Shown piece by piece: positions 11,347 to 22,800 of a stretch of DNA of 64,000 bases. The position numbers and the translations under genes were made by a program. Each line of letters starts with the position of its first letter. Within the stretch, counting starts at the first letter, position 1. This stretch comes from Marsupella aquatica (lineage: Eukaryota > Marchantiophyta): contig OZ316893.1 in NCBI GenBank assembly GCA_973895155.1, positions 7,130,001 through 7,194,000 on the forward strand. Direction: 5' to 3'. The notes under the pieces are model-generated. The model was not told the origin of the DNA, searched no databases, and was given only the letters and a program-made list of their open reading frames with translations.

Positions 11347-11892
11347 TACATCACATTCGGTAGTACTTGCCCCTATCATTTTGCAGTAGGATTTCAGACT
11401 TGGTCAGTACAAATGAGGTAGAGTTACTCCTTGGATTGGAAACTAGTATTTTCTGATTTACCTGGAAGGCTTGTACCTGGATTTTCGCCAATGAATACGA
11501 CCACGTTTTGGAATGAGAATCAGCACTGCATTTGCTCACAATTTTTGCACTCCATCATTATGCTTTTTTCATCCTTCTTCAAATGTGTAGGCTTGCAATT
11601 GCAAGCACTTTGCAAAAACGTAACACTGGCACAAGTCAATCTGAAATGTGCTGATAGTACCAGAGTGGATAATATTACCTCCATTCAACTGTTTCATAAA
11701 ACAAATGCTCACATGTCTCACAATATTCTGACTTAGTCTAAGTCAACTGTCTCACAATTGCTTTCTGTCCTAAAATGTCAACTAGGACCTGGATTTACTA
11801 CTGGAGATGGAGTTGGCACACTAGATGCAGGTCCTGGGACGAGTGCCAGTAAGGAACGCATCTCCTCCTGGCTTCTATTTGATTTGAATAGC
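11347..11892. other. Intergenic spacer between the convergent Harbinger genes
   Basis: This spacer holds the 3' ends of both transposon genes and presumably their polyadenylation sites. Open frames on the plus strand (11431-11736) are short and match nothing recognised. No further feature seen. Confidence 0.5.
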
Positions 11893-13131
11893 TCACTTAG
11901 TGAGGAGGTTGTCTTTTGTTTCAATCATTTGCTGCCTATAGTGACTTTTCTCAGAAAGTTTCTCCATATAAACCTCTGCCAAATTGGGTCGAGATGTGAC
12001 TTGTGATGCAACAGGCCTTTTCAAATGTCTTCTACCCTGGTGGCCCCTATCACCTGTTGGATTTGGATCCAGAGTAGATGTAGCTCTTGATGCTTGGCCA
12101 TCGACAGCAGTGGGATTGGTGTGGGCAGGAGTAGCTGGGGCTGGTTGAGACGGGAGGACCTCCTCTATGGCTTCACTAGCTTCCTGTTGTGCCTCCATCC
12201 TGGTTTCATGGACACCCCCAACTAATCCAGTCCCAAAATCAAACTGAGACTCTTCTCCTTCATCGCCCACATCTACAATTGAGATTATTTCACAGAGAAA
12301 TCATTTTCAAAATCCACAACAAATGAAAAGAGATAGCACTCAAATAGAAAGTTCAAAAAACAACTCGAAGTGGATTGAAAACTGCACTTTACATGTTCAA
12401 TCTGAAATCTTGAGGCCAAATACGAACCAAGCAGGAAGCTTAAAAATTAGCAATCAAGGATGGATGAATTGAGTACCTCTATGTTGCGACTCATTATCGT
12501 GCTCCTGAGGTCTCTCCATGTCACCCTGATCATCCTCATCAGACCCAGGGTCAACATACAATTCTGGGAACCCAGGCAATCCTGCCGCTCCTATGCTTGG
12601 AGGAGAGACATTGGCCCTTTCTCCATACAAGCAATGCATCCTGGCGAAGTGTGGGCATATTTTGTCAAGCTTATCCTCCAGTGTGATACCCAACCTAAGC
12701 TCAGCCAACATGAGACCAGCTCCCGAGTCCTGTTTCATGGCCAGGGCCTCCTTGTACTTTTTGACGTAGCGATTGAATCTTTTCCCAAGATTCTCTCCAG
12801 TGCATACAAATTTTGGGAACCCCTTCGTATGCAACACAAGGAGCATAATTCTGAAAACTGTTTTCTTGGAAGGATGCCGTGTCCCTACAGGCAGCCTACA
12901 GCTGGAGCCATTCAACATTGCAAAATTATCAGGCTCCTCCAGCCAGTCTACGATCTTGGAGAGGTGATCAGAAGTGAGCTTATGAGTATCGCCACTACAG
13001 GCCTGAACATTTTGAAAGGCGACCATGTCTATCTCTGTGTCTAGCTGCGAGTCAATCACAAAATCTGTCACCTGCGAATTGAGTGTTCCTGGAATTGAAG
13101 TTTGAGAATCAGGCGAAAATGAATTGGCCAT
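11893..13131 (-). CDS. Harbinger Myb/SANT-like DNA-binding partner protein, two exons
   Basis: Read on the minus strand: exon 1 13131-12477, intron 12476-12273 (204 bases, GTACTC...TTGTAG, phase 1), exon 2 12272-11893, giving 344 residues. The start is the ATG at 13131 (MANSFSPD). The frame opens four codons earlier with GTG only. The core has LTSDHLSKIVDWLEEPDNF, then KRFNRYVKKYKEAL, then LDKICPHFARMHCLYGERANV. This is the pattern of the Myb/SANT-like proteins carried by Harbinger-type elements. The second exon is proline/threonine-rich and ends in a charged helix. By family analogy the protein binds the element ends and brings the transposase to them. It is convergent with the transposase gene and 546 bases from its stop. 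The low-complexity C terminus makes exon 2 slightly less certain than exon 1. Confidence 0.8.
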
Positions 13132-13469
13132 GGTGCAATCCACTTGCTGGAAATGTACCGGCAGAAACGCTGGAGATGGTAGTGGGATCGCAGATCATCA
13201 CAGAGTGGAGTGCGGAGCATGCAAAATGTCTTGGTCAGGCATAGTGCAACGCATCAAGGTTTGCGGAGTGGTTGAAAAGGCTGAAATATTTTTTCTGCGG
13301 GCAACCCTCTAACCACCGTTAAACTAGGCTTTAACCCAAGGTAGAGTGGCCCATGGGCCCTCTCAAAACAACGCGCCCCTGCACGGATGTGTTCCGAGAA
13401 TAGGGACCCGGACAGCCTTTCGGACCTCTTTTTTTACGGGCAGAAGTCCGGACACGACGTTGGAGATAG
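13132..13469. other. Non-coding right arm of the Harbinger element
   Basis: This 340-base arm should carry the promoter of the Myb-like gene. It includes a GC-rich segment (GGGCCCATGGGCCC near 13350) and the subterminal GTCCGGACAC at 13446-13455, the inverted partner of 8084-8093. No open frame of interest. Confidence 0.6.
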
Positions 13470-13486
13470 CATATTTGAGATGCCCT
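13470..13486 (-). repeat. Right terminal inverted repeat of the Harbinger element
   Basis: Read inward on the minus strand it is AGGGCATCTCAAATATG, 16 of 17 identical to the left end. It is followed outside by AGT (13487-13489), the same three bases that precede the left end. Confidence 0.85.
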
Positions 13487-13884
13487 AGTAGAGTCCTGGC
13501 TCATTGAGCAAAGTCAAAATTGAGCTCAGCCCATCAAATTGACATAAGGACTATTCGTCATGGACTGAGCCCTAGAACTCACCCAAATGGACAAGACTCC
13601 AATGCCAAGCTGCGCTGCAATTAGGAGGAAAACCGGCTACTACAGATGGACCACCTCCTGGAATAAACAGAAAACGGGTTGCAACCGGTATCACTCATTT
13701 CACAGGTCACATTTCAAATTGAACGGTTAAAAGTACTATCGGAGTCAAATGTGACGTTTTCCAGAGGTCTATGGGGGTTCTCGAAATCCATGTGGGCATT
13801 TTGGCTTAGGTAGAGGTCCATCGGGCATCCTTTTCTCACAAATCTGTCAGTAAGTTCACAAGACAATATGCCCAATCAAATCTC

Positions 13885-14290
13885 TGGAGGAACAAAATTA
13901 GTTCGTGGACCCCTTGGCTAATAAAATCAGGGGGAAGAGTCGATCTGAGCCGTCTCCATTTCTTATCTCCGGAAATCTCATCCGTACGTCCATCATAATG
14001 GCCAATCTATGGCTCAAAAGAAAGATCTCAAATAGATCTATGGATGGGTTATGTCTGTTTTGCAAATGGGTTAATATTTTTCAAATGAAAAATTAAACAA
14101 ATCCAAGCCTTCCTAGCCGTCGATTTTGTTGATTTTACGATCTTTGCCGTCCATTTTGTAATGCCTCTAGAAATCTTATTCATCCATGTTAGAAGGCGAT
14201 CTAGGGTGCAAAAGAAAGATCTCAATGAGATCTACGACTGGGTATTTTTTGTTTTGAGAATGAGTAAATAGTTTTGAGTATAAAATTCGA
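13885..14290 (+). repeat. Dispersed repeat family R2, copy 1
   Basis: About 400 bases match 60470-60800 in opposite orientation. Shared words include CAATCTATGGCTCAAAAGAAAG, AGATCTATGGATGGGTT and GTGCAAAAGAAAGATCTC (the first continues beyond what is quoted). The copy contains short self-complementary parts such as AGATCTCAATGAGATCT. Small open frames here (NLWLKRKISNRSMDG) recur in the other copy only because the DNA is repeated. Confidence 0.7.
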
Positions 14291-17180
14291 TGAACTTTCA
14301 AGATTCCAGCCATTCCTCCTCCCCGATCCTGGGTTTCTATGTGCTCTTCTCAGCATTAATGGCCGTACAATACGAGAGGTCCTTACATATCGGGAGTTGC
14401 GGTTTAACAAGGAAGTTATCTAGTTAGTTATTAGTCATTATTTATTATATGAAAAATACTTTTTATAAATCTTTGAATTTAAATTTTAAAATTGGAAATG
14501 TAACTAAAACGGTTATATAGTGACAGTTTTAGCCGTCTTGCTCTTTGTATTTCCAATGTTTTTACTTTTCTTTTTACGGCACGGCGTCCCAAAATTTACA
14601 CCCAAATTGACACAAACACTAATGAAACTATAAGTTTGATTCACAAAACCGACGAGTCTTGTTTGTTGCGGTTGTTGTTGACGTGGCACACTCTGGTGCC
14701 AGGAATTTTGGAAGGGACCTCTCATGGGGTCCATAATGAGATTGTCGCTGTTACTGCAGTCACAGTAACTACAAACAAAGAGAGAAGAAGAGCTTCTGAA
14801 AATTCCCCAGTCTGCAATTGAGAACTCAACTGGGGACAGAAGGCCATCCAATCCGTGCCAAAAAATTAATAATCCTCCACATACCAAATCTATTGCACTT
14901 CTCCCGTGACTACACAAAACAACTGTGGCTGGATTGGAGGGATCCAGTTTTACCCCGAAGGATTACCCAAGTGTGCCACAGACTGAGCATCTTTCATGAT
15001 GCTCCTCTCGAAGAGGCCCCTAATACATTTTACCGTTTGCTCACTACACTTGATATTTTTTAGACTAATCGGTAAATGTGTAGGGTAACATCTTGCTGTT
15101 TGCTGACTAATTGGTAAATGTGTAGGGTAACCCATCCACAAGAGGGTGTTGAGCTAGGGGGGGTTATAGCCCATTATCCCCAAGTGGGGATGAGGTACCA
15201 AGCATAAAGCCTGAGGTTTTTTCTTTAACCATTCACTTCGTGTTACACTGCAAAGTTTTATTATCTATCATTGTCTGTCACTTGCACTTTAATGAATTTC
15301 TCTCATTCAAATCTCAGAATCCCAGGCCAGGCTGACATGGGGTTCATGGGGTGATGCCTCATAACCATGTATAGGCATACAAAGGGAACAAATTCAGGAG
15401 GGGTTTATGAGCAACATGAATGCCGACAACTGCAACGCATATGTCAAAATTTGCGAAAATGCAGCAAATGGGAAATCTTATGGTCATTACCGAAGGGCTT
15501 TGGCACTGGTTTGACAAGCTCTTTTGAATTCCTGACTACATTATTGAGCCATCTAGTCTTCACATGTGATGAGTGAAATCAACAAGCAGATCAATAAAAG
15601 TAGGTCTTCGTCTTTTGACAGGTCACAATGCTCAAGCCAACATACATGAGATGTAGAAACCCCAAGGCGACATACATAAGATGTAAAGCCAATCAAAACC
15701 CTCTTAATAAGATAGTGCAGGCCCCATCTAGAATATTACTCGGGAAGACTTTCTACTGCGAAGGGCAAAATTGTAGGGCGTAACCTGTTGTGGTAAAACC
15801 TTTCGCGTGCAGCTGTTCTTTTATAACAGAGGTATCAACATAAAACACAAAGGCCCTCTGCTCTGTTTTGAAATTGTTACCGCACCATGACACTCCTGTA
15901 GCTGTTAAACAATTAAGCTGTAATTTGACACTGGACAAACTTTTGCACCTCTCTCTCGCGGCTTCCAATTCGTGAACTATAAATAAAGGATGGGTAGCAC
16001 AGTCCACCGTAGACTGAGCGACACAAACGAACCCAACTGACACAGAATACAGGAATGAGGAGATCACATCAGATATACCAATTCAATAATAATATGACGA
16101 TCTCCATGTTCGTACGTCACTGAGTTACAGAAGAGAAGACAAGAGATGGCTAAAATGCATGAAGCGGGACACAAGGCTGCACAAACAAAACGAATCTTAC
16201 ACATCAATTGGAGTAGTCATGTACAATGAATTTGGACTCAATCCCAGCAAAGGCAAAGCCAAACATCTTCAGATCGATGCCAGATTTGTTGCTAATGTGG
16301 ATGTAGAGTTTCAGTAGACGACGAGGAAAGACCATAAATGCTGTAAAGCAATCCACTCTTAGCCATCCCGAGAGACGAAAATATTTCATCAATTGAAGCT
16401 AAGGAACAATCTTTTATGGCGGCACGTACTAATTTTCCAGATGAATTTACCCATTCGTAAATCGATGAGCATTCTAGCACGAAGAAGAAATCAAGGCATA
16501 TGGCAGTACTTACAGATTTATCCAATCTACTCACAAATATTTTTCAAGATACTCTTACATGTTCCACTCTCTCACCATCAGTAGAACGCTTGCAGCCATA
16601 TAGGTTCACATCTCTCTCAGATCCGTTCTACCTCTAGCTTCCAATTCGAAATGGAAAACATTATCCAATAGTTGTGCTCAGTAACAGCGCAATCTCCACT
16701 TCCACGAATACTGTTAATATGCCTCTACCTTCCATCAATTTCCTCCCGATGTCAATAGAAATAAGAAGGAGAACTAGAGTCTGTACTACATTCTTGATAG
16801 AAAACTAAATACAATCGATTGGCTGACCTCTCTGTTCTTCAGAATTTCCGCAATGAAGAGATTTGCATGAGAGTCAAGAGGGGCAGGCTTCCTGGTGTAG
16901 ACAAAGATATTCTTTCACGTACTGTGACTATAGTCAAGTGGAGACAGAGCTATGTATCTAGAACGTAATCCAGCTTGATAAATCAAGCTAGAATTGTCTC
17001 CTGATGCTGGAGTGCACATGAACCTTTAGCGTCCTAAAACCAGATGCCCCTTTGTCATCATGCGTATTCCAATGTCCACCAGAACCGACCAAGCGAAATC
17101 CCATAATTCATGCATGTAGCTACCTCCAGCCTCGCAGCTCTGGAGCAATAAATATTAGGCAAGGTTTCGAAAAGAACCGT
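14291..17180. other. Gene-free stretch with minor duplications
   Basis: No open frame is convincing. A minus-strand frame at 15753-16067 encodes a hydrophobic start and several cysteines but has no ATG, so it is not called. A 27-base near-perfect direct repeat (GACTAATCGGTAAATG...) occurs at 15063-15089 and 15105-15131. Minus-strand frames around 16200-16530 contain ordinary-looking amino-acid sequence and might be exon remnants, but no splice pattern could be defended. Confidence 0.45.
15063..15131. repeat. 27-base direct repeat, 42-base spacing
   Basis: The segments starting GACTAATCGGTAAATGTG and GACTAATTGGTAAATGTG, both ending TAGGGTAAC, differ at one position out of 27. They are non-coding. 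Confidence 0.75.
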
Positions 17181-17483
17181 TCAACTCTTGAACTTGTTGG
17201 CCCAACGCTTCTTGTTGGACTCCTTGGTAGATTGATACTTGCGGTAGTACCATATCCCGGCCATCAATAGCACTAGAGCATCATCCAAGAAGCCGAACAC
17301 CCCGAACACGGCCTCCGGAATCAGATCCAGAGGAGACAGGACGTACAACGCGGCGCCGACCATCATGATCCAATCTCTAGTGCCCTTGAGTACCGGTTCT
17401 GCTTGGTTTGGATCGATATTGAATTTCTTGGCAATCTCATTCGGGGCCATGTTTAGCTGATCCGCTATCCTCTGCGGGTCCAT
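17181..17483 (-). CDS. Small DUF1232 (YkvA-like) membrane protein
   Basis: A single-exon 100-residue protein starting at an ATG in a good context (ACCATGG). Residues about 30-75 carry the DUF1232 signature: LKGTRDWIMMVGAALYVLSP, then LDLIPEAVFGVFGFLDDALVLLMAG. The family (bacterial YkvA, C-terminal part of animal RNF170, many short plant proteins) is built around the conserved SPxDLIPE...GFLDD motif in or next to membrane helices. Its biochemical role is not established. The N-terminal 30 residues are predicted helical and soluble; the C-terminal 20 residues are strongly basic (KESNKKRWANKFK), which would favour a cytosolic tail. There is no signal peptide. The length matches stand-alone plant DUF1232 proteins. 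A non-coding 5' exon upstream (17500-18300) is possible. Family call is firm, function unknown. Confidence 0.85.
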   Translation of the reverse strand: MDPQRIADQLNMAPNEIAKKFNIDPNQAEPVLKGTRDWIMMVGAALYVLSPLDLIPEAVFGVFGFLDDALVLLMAGIWYYRKYQSTKESNKKRWANKFKS

Positions 17484-18300
17484 GGTTTCCGAGCTTCCGG
17501 GCTGTCTATCGAGAAGACTTGGTAACCAGACTGAAAGTACAACCTGTCACAAATTCCAAGAATGAGTAAAACTCTAAATCGTCCAGACCGTCAACAGACC
17601 CACAACAAGCGCGGCGGCTGGCACGAACATTTAGACGATCCACCACAAGTAAAGCAATCCAAGCCAATCCATCCCAGCTTCGAGCTCCGAATCTACTCTA
17701 AGTGGTGCTCCTCACCTGCTCTTCACCGTGGAGAGCGAGCTCCAATCAAGTCGGAGCTGCACAGCGAATTTGTCTCGAGTTCGCTTACTAGATTCGAAAG
17801 CAATCACCAATTGGGTAGCGAACAGCGCAAATTAACCTCGACACAAATTGCTATCGCGCTCCTCCTGTTCACCCCCACTAACAAAGCTCTAGTTTCATGG
17901 ATTTTGCCCAATAATTGCAATTCGCTCTCTCCTCTGAAAACTCGGGGATAGACTGCAGCTTTGGAAGGGAGACTGGCAGAGACAACGGTGTCCAATTCGC
18001 TCAGGATTGGTGATGAGACTGCTGCACACTCCACACGACGGATTCTCTTGGACAGGCGGAGGGTCGGCCGGTTGCTTTGCGAGATCTCCTGCTTGGCCAG
18101 TTCCGCTTCTCCGTGGGAAAATATCTGCCAATTCTCTGTGGACGCGTGTTGTTGCTTTTCGGACCATGAACACGTGTAGGCGAACTGTGCGAGGTGGGAG
18201 GGTGGTGTCCAGGTAAGCAGACCGTCCAGGACAAAACTCAAAAAGCAGGATTGATCACTATGTGAGAAATTTGATGGGTGGGTCAAGTGAAACAGGTTTG
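17484..18300. other. Probable promoter / 5' UTR region of the DUF1232 gene
   Basis: Several open frames of 60-160 codons overlap on both strands here (longest on the minus strand, 17804-18286), none recognisable. Their multiplicity on both strands argues for GC-balanced non-coding DNA. The region lies directly upstream of the minus-strand DUF1232 gene and likely carries its promoter and leader. A pyrimidine-rich TTGTACTTTCAG on the minus strand, about 50 bases before the ATG, could be an acceptor of a leader intron. Confidence 0.4.
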
Positions 18301-18367
18301 GACTTGCCCTACAAAAGAGGGGTCAGAGGGGTCCAGACCCTGTCCTCCGTCACACCACCAGTCACCT

Positions 18368-18420
18368 GGGGTTGGGCCGGGTGGGGTGGCAGGGCCGGGA
18401 GGGGTTCGGGAGAGTTCGGG
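18368..18420 (+). other. G-quadruplex-capable G-rich tract
   Basis: GGGGTTGGGCCGGGTGGGG (18368-18386) has four runs of three or more G with loops of 1-2 bases, fitting the standard quadruplex pattern. It continues with further G runs (CAGGGCCGGGAGGGG). It lies in the intergenic region behind the DUF1232 gene start; any regulatory role is speculative. Confidence 0.6.
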
Positions 18421-19284
18421 ACCGGCCGGGGAATATAGGCGAATATATGACATTTGGCCCCTTTTGGAACCGGAATCTGGTGAGTTGTCATGTCAAACAA
18501 CAGGTAAACATGCCTGTCAGTTCAACCGGGCCAGTGAACAAATAGTAGCTTTGTGAGGCAAAGTTTTGGAGTCCAGTGAGTATCCATCAGCAGTAGCAAA
18601 GACATGGGCTTCACGGATGTTCAGTCAAACATCGGCCAACAACGATGACCACTGCAAATGTTGCAAGGTGGTGTGATAAGCCGCCCACTCAGTCTACTAT
18701 ATGGGAAGTTTCAGCCCACATATAACACTTAATTTAGCCACTCCCCATAACTTTTGATGTATGAAGGGGTTGTTGTGCAATTTAGGGTGGCAGAGCGCAC
18801 TCTCCGTTGGGCAAGAGTGCACTAAACTTTCTTGTGTGTTCCTGATTCAAGGCAAATTGAGGGGGTACTATCTGCTGTCACTAGCTTTACACTTTCATTA
18901 CCATAAAACATAGCCTTTTTGGTGAGACCCAAAAAACCATGGAAGGGTGGAGATCTAAGCAATGCAATTGCTTTAGTTGAATAAGTACTAAGCATTAATG
19001 CCATCCATACCGCATTTATATCATTACAAGGCTAGTGCATCTAAATCTTTATTATAGAATCAGATATGTCTTGTGTTGACTATTCGCTCATTAAATTTCA
19101 AAATGCAAACTTAGATTCCTTTGCACCTTTGATTAGTGATTTCTAAGCACCATTAGAAAGCCCTCGCGCCCATGTATCCGTTGAGCCCACAACCTCTGAG
19201 TTTTGTGCGATGGAACTCCGGAAACCCACTAACTCTAAACACTGGAAAAATCATTATAAAAACACATCTTCACCTCCCAAGAAT
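18421..19284. other. Gene-free stretch, possible copia internal remnant
   Basis: No gene seen. If the primer-binding site at 19285-19296 is real, this stretch lies just inside the element on the minus strand. It carries no recognisable gag or pol sequence, so any retroelement here is truncated. Confidence 0.4.
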
Positions 19285-19310
19285 GTTCTGATACCAATTG
19301 TTAAGCAAAC
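19285..19310 (-). mobile_element. Candidate Ty1/copia LTR boundary with tRNA-Met primer-binding site
   Basis: On the minus strand, GCTTAACA is followed after two bases by TGGTATCAGAAC. Plant copia elements typically have an LTR ending in CA followed by TGGTATCAGAGC, complementary to initiator tRNA-Met; here 11 of 12 bases agree. The LTR would lie at higher coordinates and the internal region at lower ones. No polymerase coding sequence follows, so this would be a truncated or decayed copy. The far LTR end was not found. Confidence 0.5.
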
Positions 19311-19684
19311 GTTACATTCATGATCTACGACAAGCGCATGATCAACCAACGCACAAGTAGTCAACATAGAGAGATATGTGATTTACCTTAGCTAAGGCTA
19401 TCTACAAGAACACACAAGAGATTTATCGCACTCTAGGTCTACTCGAGGTTTGTCGATCATACACATATTTGTCGGTCAAATTCTGCTTGTTTACAAAGTC
19501 CGTGTCACTTTTTGTCTCTTTCTCAAATCAAAGATTGGGACTTGAATGGCCTGAAACTTTCCAGCCGTTGACATTGAATATGCTGAAATGCCCTTCCAGA
19601 CTGTCAGGAGGGGGTTGAGGCATGAAAGTCATTCAGTCATTCATCATTACACTTAAAGGGCCAATGTTTTGAGCACCATCACAT

Positions 19685-19875
19685 GCAGAGGTATTCGCTT
19701 GATCAACCCCCAAAATGAATGAAAGTTGTTACTTGATAAACCCCCTGAGGTCTATCAACGGTCCAGATCTGACAAAAGGTCCATCAACAGCCCAGATTGG
19801 AGAAAAGTATGGAGGGGGTTGATTAAGCAAACTTTTCCAAGAAGGGGGTCTACTAAGCATATCTCTCTCACATGC
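19685..19875 (-). repeat. Dispersed repeat family R1, inverted copy
   Basis: On the minus strand this copy carries, in order, words close to GCTTAGTAGACCCCCTTCTT (as at 3333-3375), GCTTAATCAACCCCCTCC and GATAGACCTCAGGGGGTTTATCAAG (both as at 7562-7680) and GGGGGTTGATCAAGC. It is the fullest copy in the window and unites the two fragments seen elsewhere. Its coding potential is nil. Confidence 0.65.
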
Positions 19876-22800
19876 AAGATGTCCCAAAGTCATGTGGCTT
19901 TGAGTGGAGGTTATCTGTGGGCATGGCTAGGTTGTGGAACTCCAGCTCCTGTATGTTGTTGGGTAAACAGAAGTATCAATTTAATGGTTCCTAGTAGGAA
20001 GTACATCGTGAATAAACAACCATAGTTACCCTTCTCTAAGTGCATGCTCTTGGGAAGACAGATCCAACATGCACTAAACCAGGTGTTACTAAAGGCTTGT
20101 TTTCCTTGATAAGTGCACACGCCCTAAAAAGAAGTGCACTTATCAGTTTGTATAAATGATTTACAACCCTTTGTTAAATGTGTAATGGCTATAGGTATTG
20201 TAAGTAAAATTGCACACATTCATCAATCATGGCTGCCTCAAGAGTGTAAAGCATCAGGCACATCATTCACCAATCATGGGAGACTCAAGAGTGTAAGTAA
20301 TCAGGCACCTGTGAGCAGCACTGCTGCACGAAACACGATAGCAGCACCCCGCCGCTGCCATAGTCTAAATGTGTATCCATGATGTTTATTCGTGCTGTTG
20401 TAAAATCCGTACCATTACGTAGATCGAATTCTGATGAACTTCTTGACTGGCTCGCCAGAGACCAATTTGTCGGTTAAGTACCTCGATCACCCCTTCTACA
20501 CTACACGGTCCAAGCGAGTATGTGTTGTTTGTGGCTTCCGCGGAGGTGGTGCTCACCCTGTATATAGGCTTGTTTGTGACTTTAGGAAGTCTTCAAATGG
20601 TCATATATGTCGCTGGTGACACAGTTATGCCTAATTGCAGTGCGGTCAGATAATCATTCCATATCTCAGTCCTGATGACAGAGGCGTATAATAATGTAAG
20701 CTGAGTGAGCGTCCAACGATTGCTTTTAGTTAACGGACCCTTCCCAAACCAGCTCGAGAAAGCTGAAGCTTGCCACTGGCAACTGGCACGTGAAGGTCCT
20801 GATCCAAGGTTTGTGTAAGATTGCATTGTTGCCTTGGGATACTCTGGAATAGTCTTTTGCACCGTCCACACTACCTGTGCATTTCGAATTTTCAAAGAAG
20901 CACTGTCCTTTTCATACATGGACAATGCTCATTCATTGCATGTGTACACTCTGTACTTCAAAATGATCACAAACCTTCTTGCCGGTGTCGTACGTCAATG
21001 TGCTGCCGTGGTTCTCATTTGGCCGTGTTGCCCAACTTCCTGATGAAAATCTTCGTTCTACTTTGAACTTAAACCGCCACTGGCCCTAAAAACCCAGAAA
21101 AGCCAAAGTTGGGTCAGTTCATTCCTGGCCTGCTAAGGCTCGCGACCCCAGCTAGAGCCTCGTCACTATTTTTCAATCATGGCGTGAAACTTTCGATCGT
21201 CAGACATCATCTATCATGTCGTGAAATCCGGCGTGAAATTGTGATTTGTCGGAGGCTAGCCATCTGGAAGATCTTACTACACCATGCAGTCCCCTTGCAG
21301 CGATTGGAATTCTAATTCCTGCGGCGAAACTACAGTGACCACATTGGCTACTATGTCTATCGGAATCGCTAGACTGCTCCGTTTTCAGCCGGTACAAAGT
21401 ACAAGAGTCTTCTGTATCGGTGCTTTCACTCTGTAAAAAGCTTCCTGTTCTAGGAAAGGGTACAAGATTCTTACATCTACACGAACGAGTAGATCACATA
21501 CAAATGACCGATGAAGAAAAGCCACAACAAAAGCGATGTGAGAATTGCGAACAGTCGAGCGAGAAATAGTTTACTCAGCCATCAAATTTCTTCGCTCCAC
21601 TCATGTGGTTAAAAATTAAGAAGGGAGAAATTTTGAGTGACTGGGACTGGATACCTTCATTCCAGGTGCATGGCAACGAAACATCTTCCGCGGGATATTG
21701 TTGGAACAGTTCAAGAATTTACATTGTTAACCTGAAGATGAAGGAAGGTGATTTGTTAATTCTTTGATTGATTGATTAGAGTCGGTTCCCTGTCACTTCC
21801 CGTCAAGAGTTTGCATTATTAACCTGAAGATGAAAAAACTAAGATGCTTTGTAGATTCCAGTAAATGATTGGAAGCATCTATCACCTCTCTCTGCTTTCG
21901 AACATTGTGAAACGATGGTGATGGGTAAGATCAGGATTCAGGAGGATTCAGGACGGTAAAAGCTTTCGAGTGGTGCTTTCCCCAGATTGACCTAAGCAAT
22001 CATTTTAACGAAGTCAGTCCCTTGCTTTCTATATGACTAGGCAGTATTGTGTTGAGAATAAGTACGCCTGTCGTATGGAAACCCAAACTGTTCTCAAGCC
22101 CATCGTCAATTTTGTATGACGAAAGGCTGGGATGCATGAGAATGTTTAGTTCGATTCCAGTGACTCAAAAATTAAAAAAACAATAACCACTTCCCACCAT
22201 AGTTTGAACAACGATTCGCAAGAATTCCCGAGCACAAGTGGCACCACTTCGTTGGGTCTCTTCCCCAAGAAGTTTGAACAACGATTCCTTGCGATGGTCA
22301 GACAGCCGACAGTGACGAGCATTGTTCCGACAACAGACACTGCTGTGGATCTGTTATCACGACTCAGTCCCCCGCTCATCCCTGATTTGATGATATATAA
22401 CTGGCGGGCACTTTGAAAAGTGCAAGTGTAGGGGTCGACGTAGGTGGTAGCCGAAGGCCGAGCCGAAAAAGGCAGACTACTATACTTCCTTGAAGAGATT
22501 CACACTGCCTCCCCTCAAAACTGTGGGTGCTTTGAGAGAACATGTAGTTCTCAAAATTTGCCGGTGCGCATGATTAAACAGTATCTTGAGCCAAGCTGAC
22601 AAACTTCCATTCCAGTATCGAAACTGAAGTTTCCCAAGCGTGGATATACAACTACAGCATGAAGAGAAAAGGCACTACAACATCAAGGCTACCTCCTTAC
22701 CCGCCCCTTCCCTCCGTAATTGACGCTTCCGAATGTTGGGGATTATAAATGTTCGTCCGGATTAAACTTGTTCGTAGGCATAGTGAATTTTACAAACTTC

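Larger units (their letters stand above)
7976..13486 (+). mobile_element. PIF/Harbinger DNA transposon, 5.5 kb, apparently complete
   Basis: The left end reads AGGGCGTCTCAAATATG and the right end, read inward on the minus strand, AGGGCATCTCAAATATG: 16 of 17 bases agree. A further subterminal inverted pair, GTGTCCGGAC, sits at 8084-8093 and 13446-13455. Inside are a DDE transposase (plus strand, 9825-11346, one intron) and a Myb/SANT-like DNA-binding protein (minus strand, 13131-11893, one intron), convergent. These two proteins are the standard coding pair of autonomous Harbinger elements; known elements need both for transposition. Both frames are uninterrupted, the introns keep frame and the catalytic residues are present, so the copy may still be active or only recently inactive. 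Confidence 0.88.

Noticed and set aside
15753-16067. Possible small secreted cysteine protein on the minus strand
   Set aside because: The frame begins with GTG and contains no ATG; no splice site found to supply a start, and no homologue recognised.
17804-18286. 160-codon minus-strand frame upstream of the DUF1232 gene
   Set aside because: Overlaps several frames on the other strand, no recognisable domain; better explained as promoter and leader.
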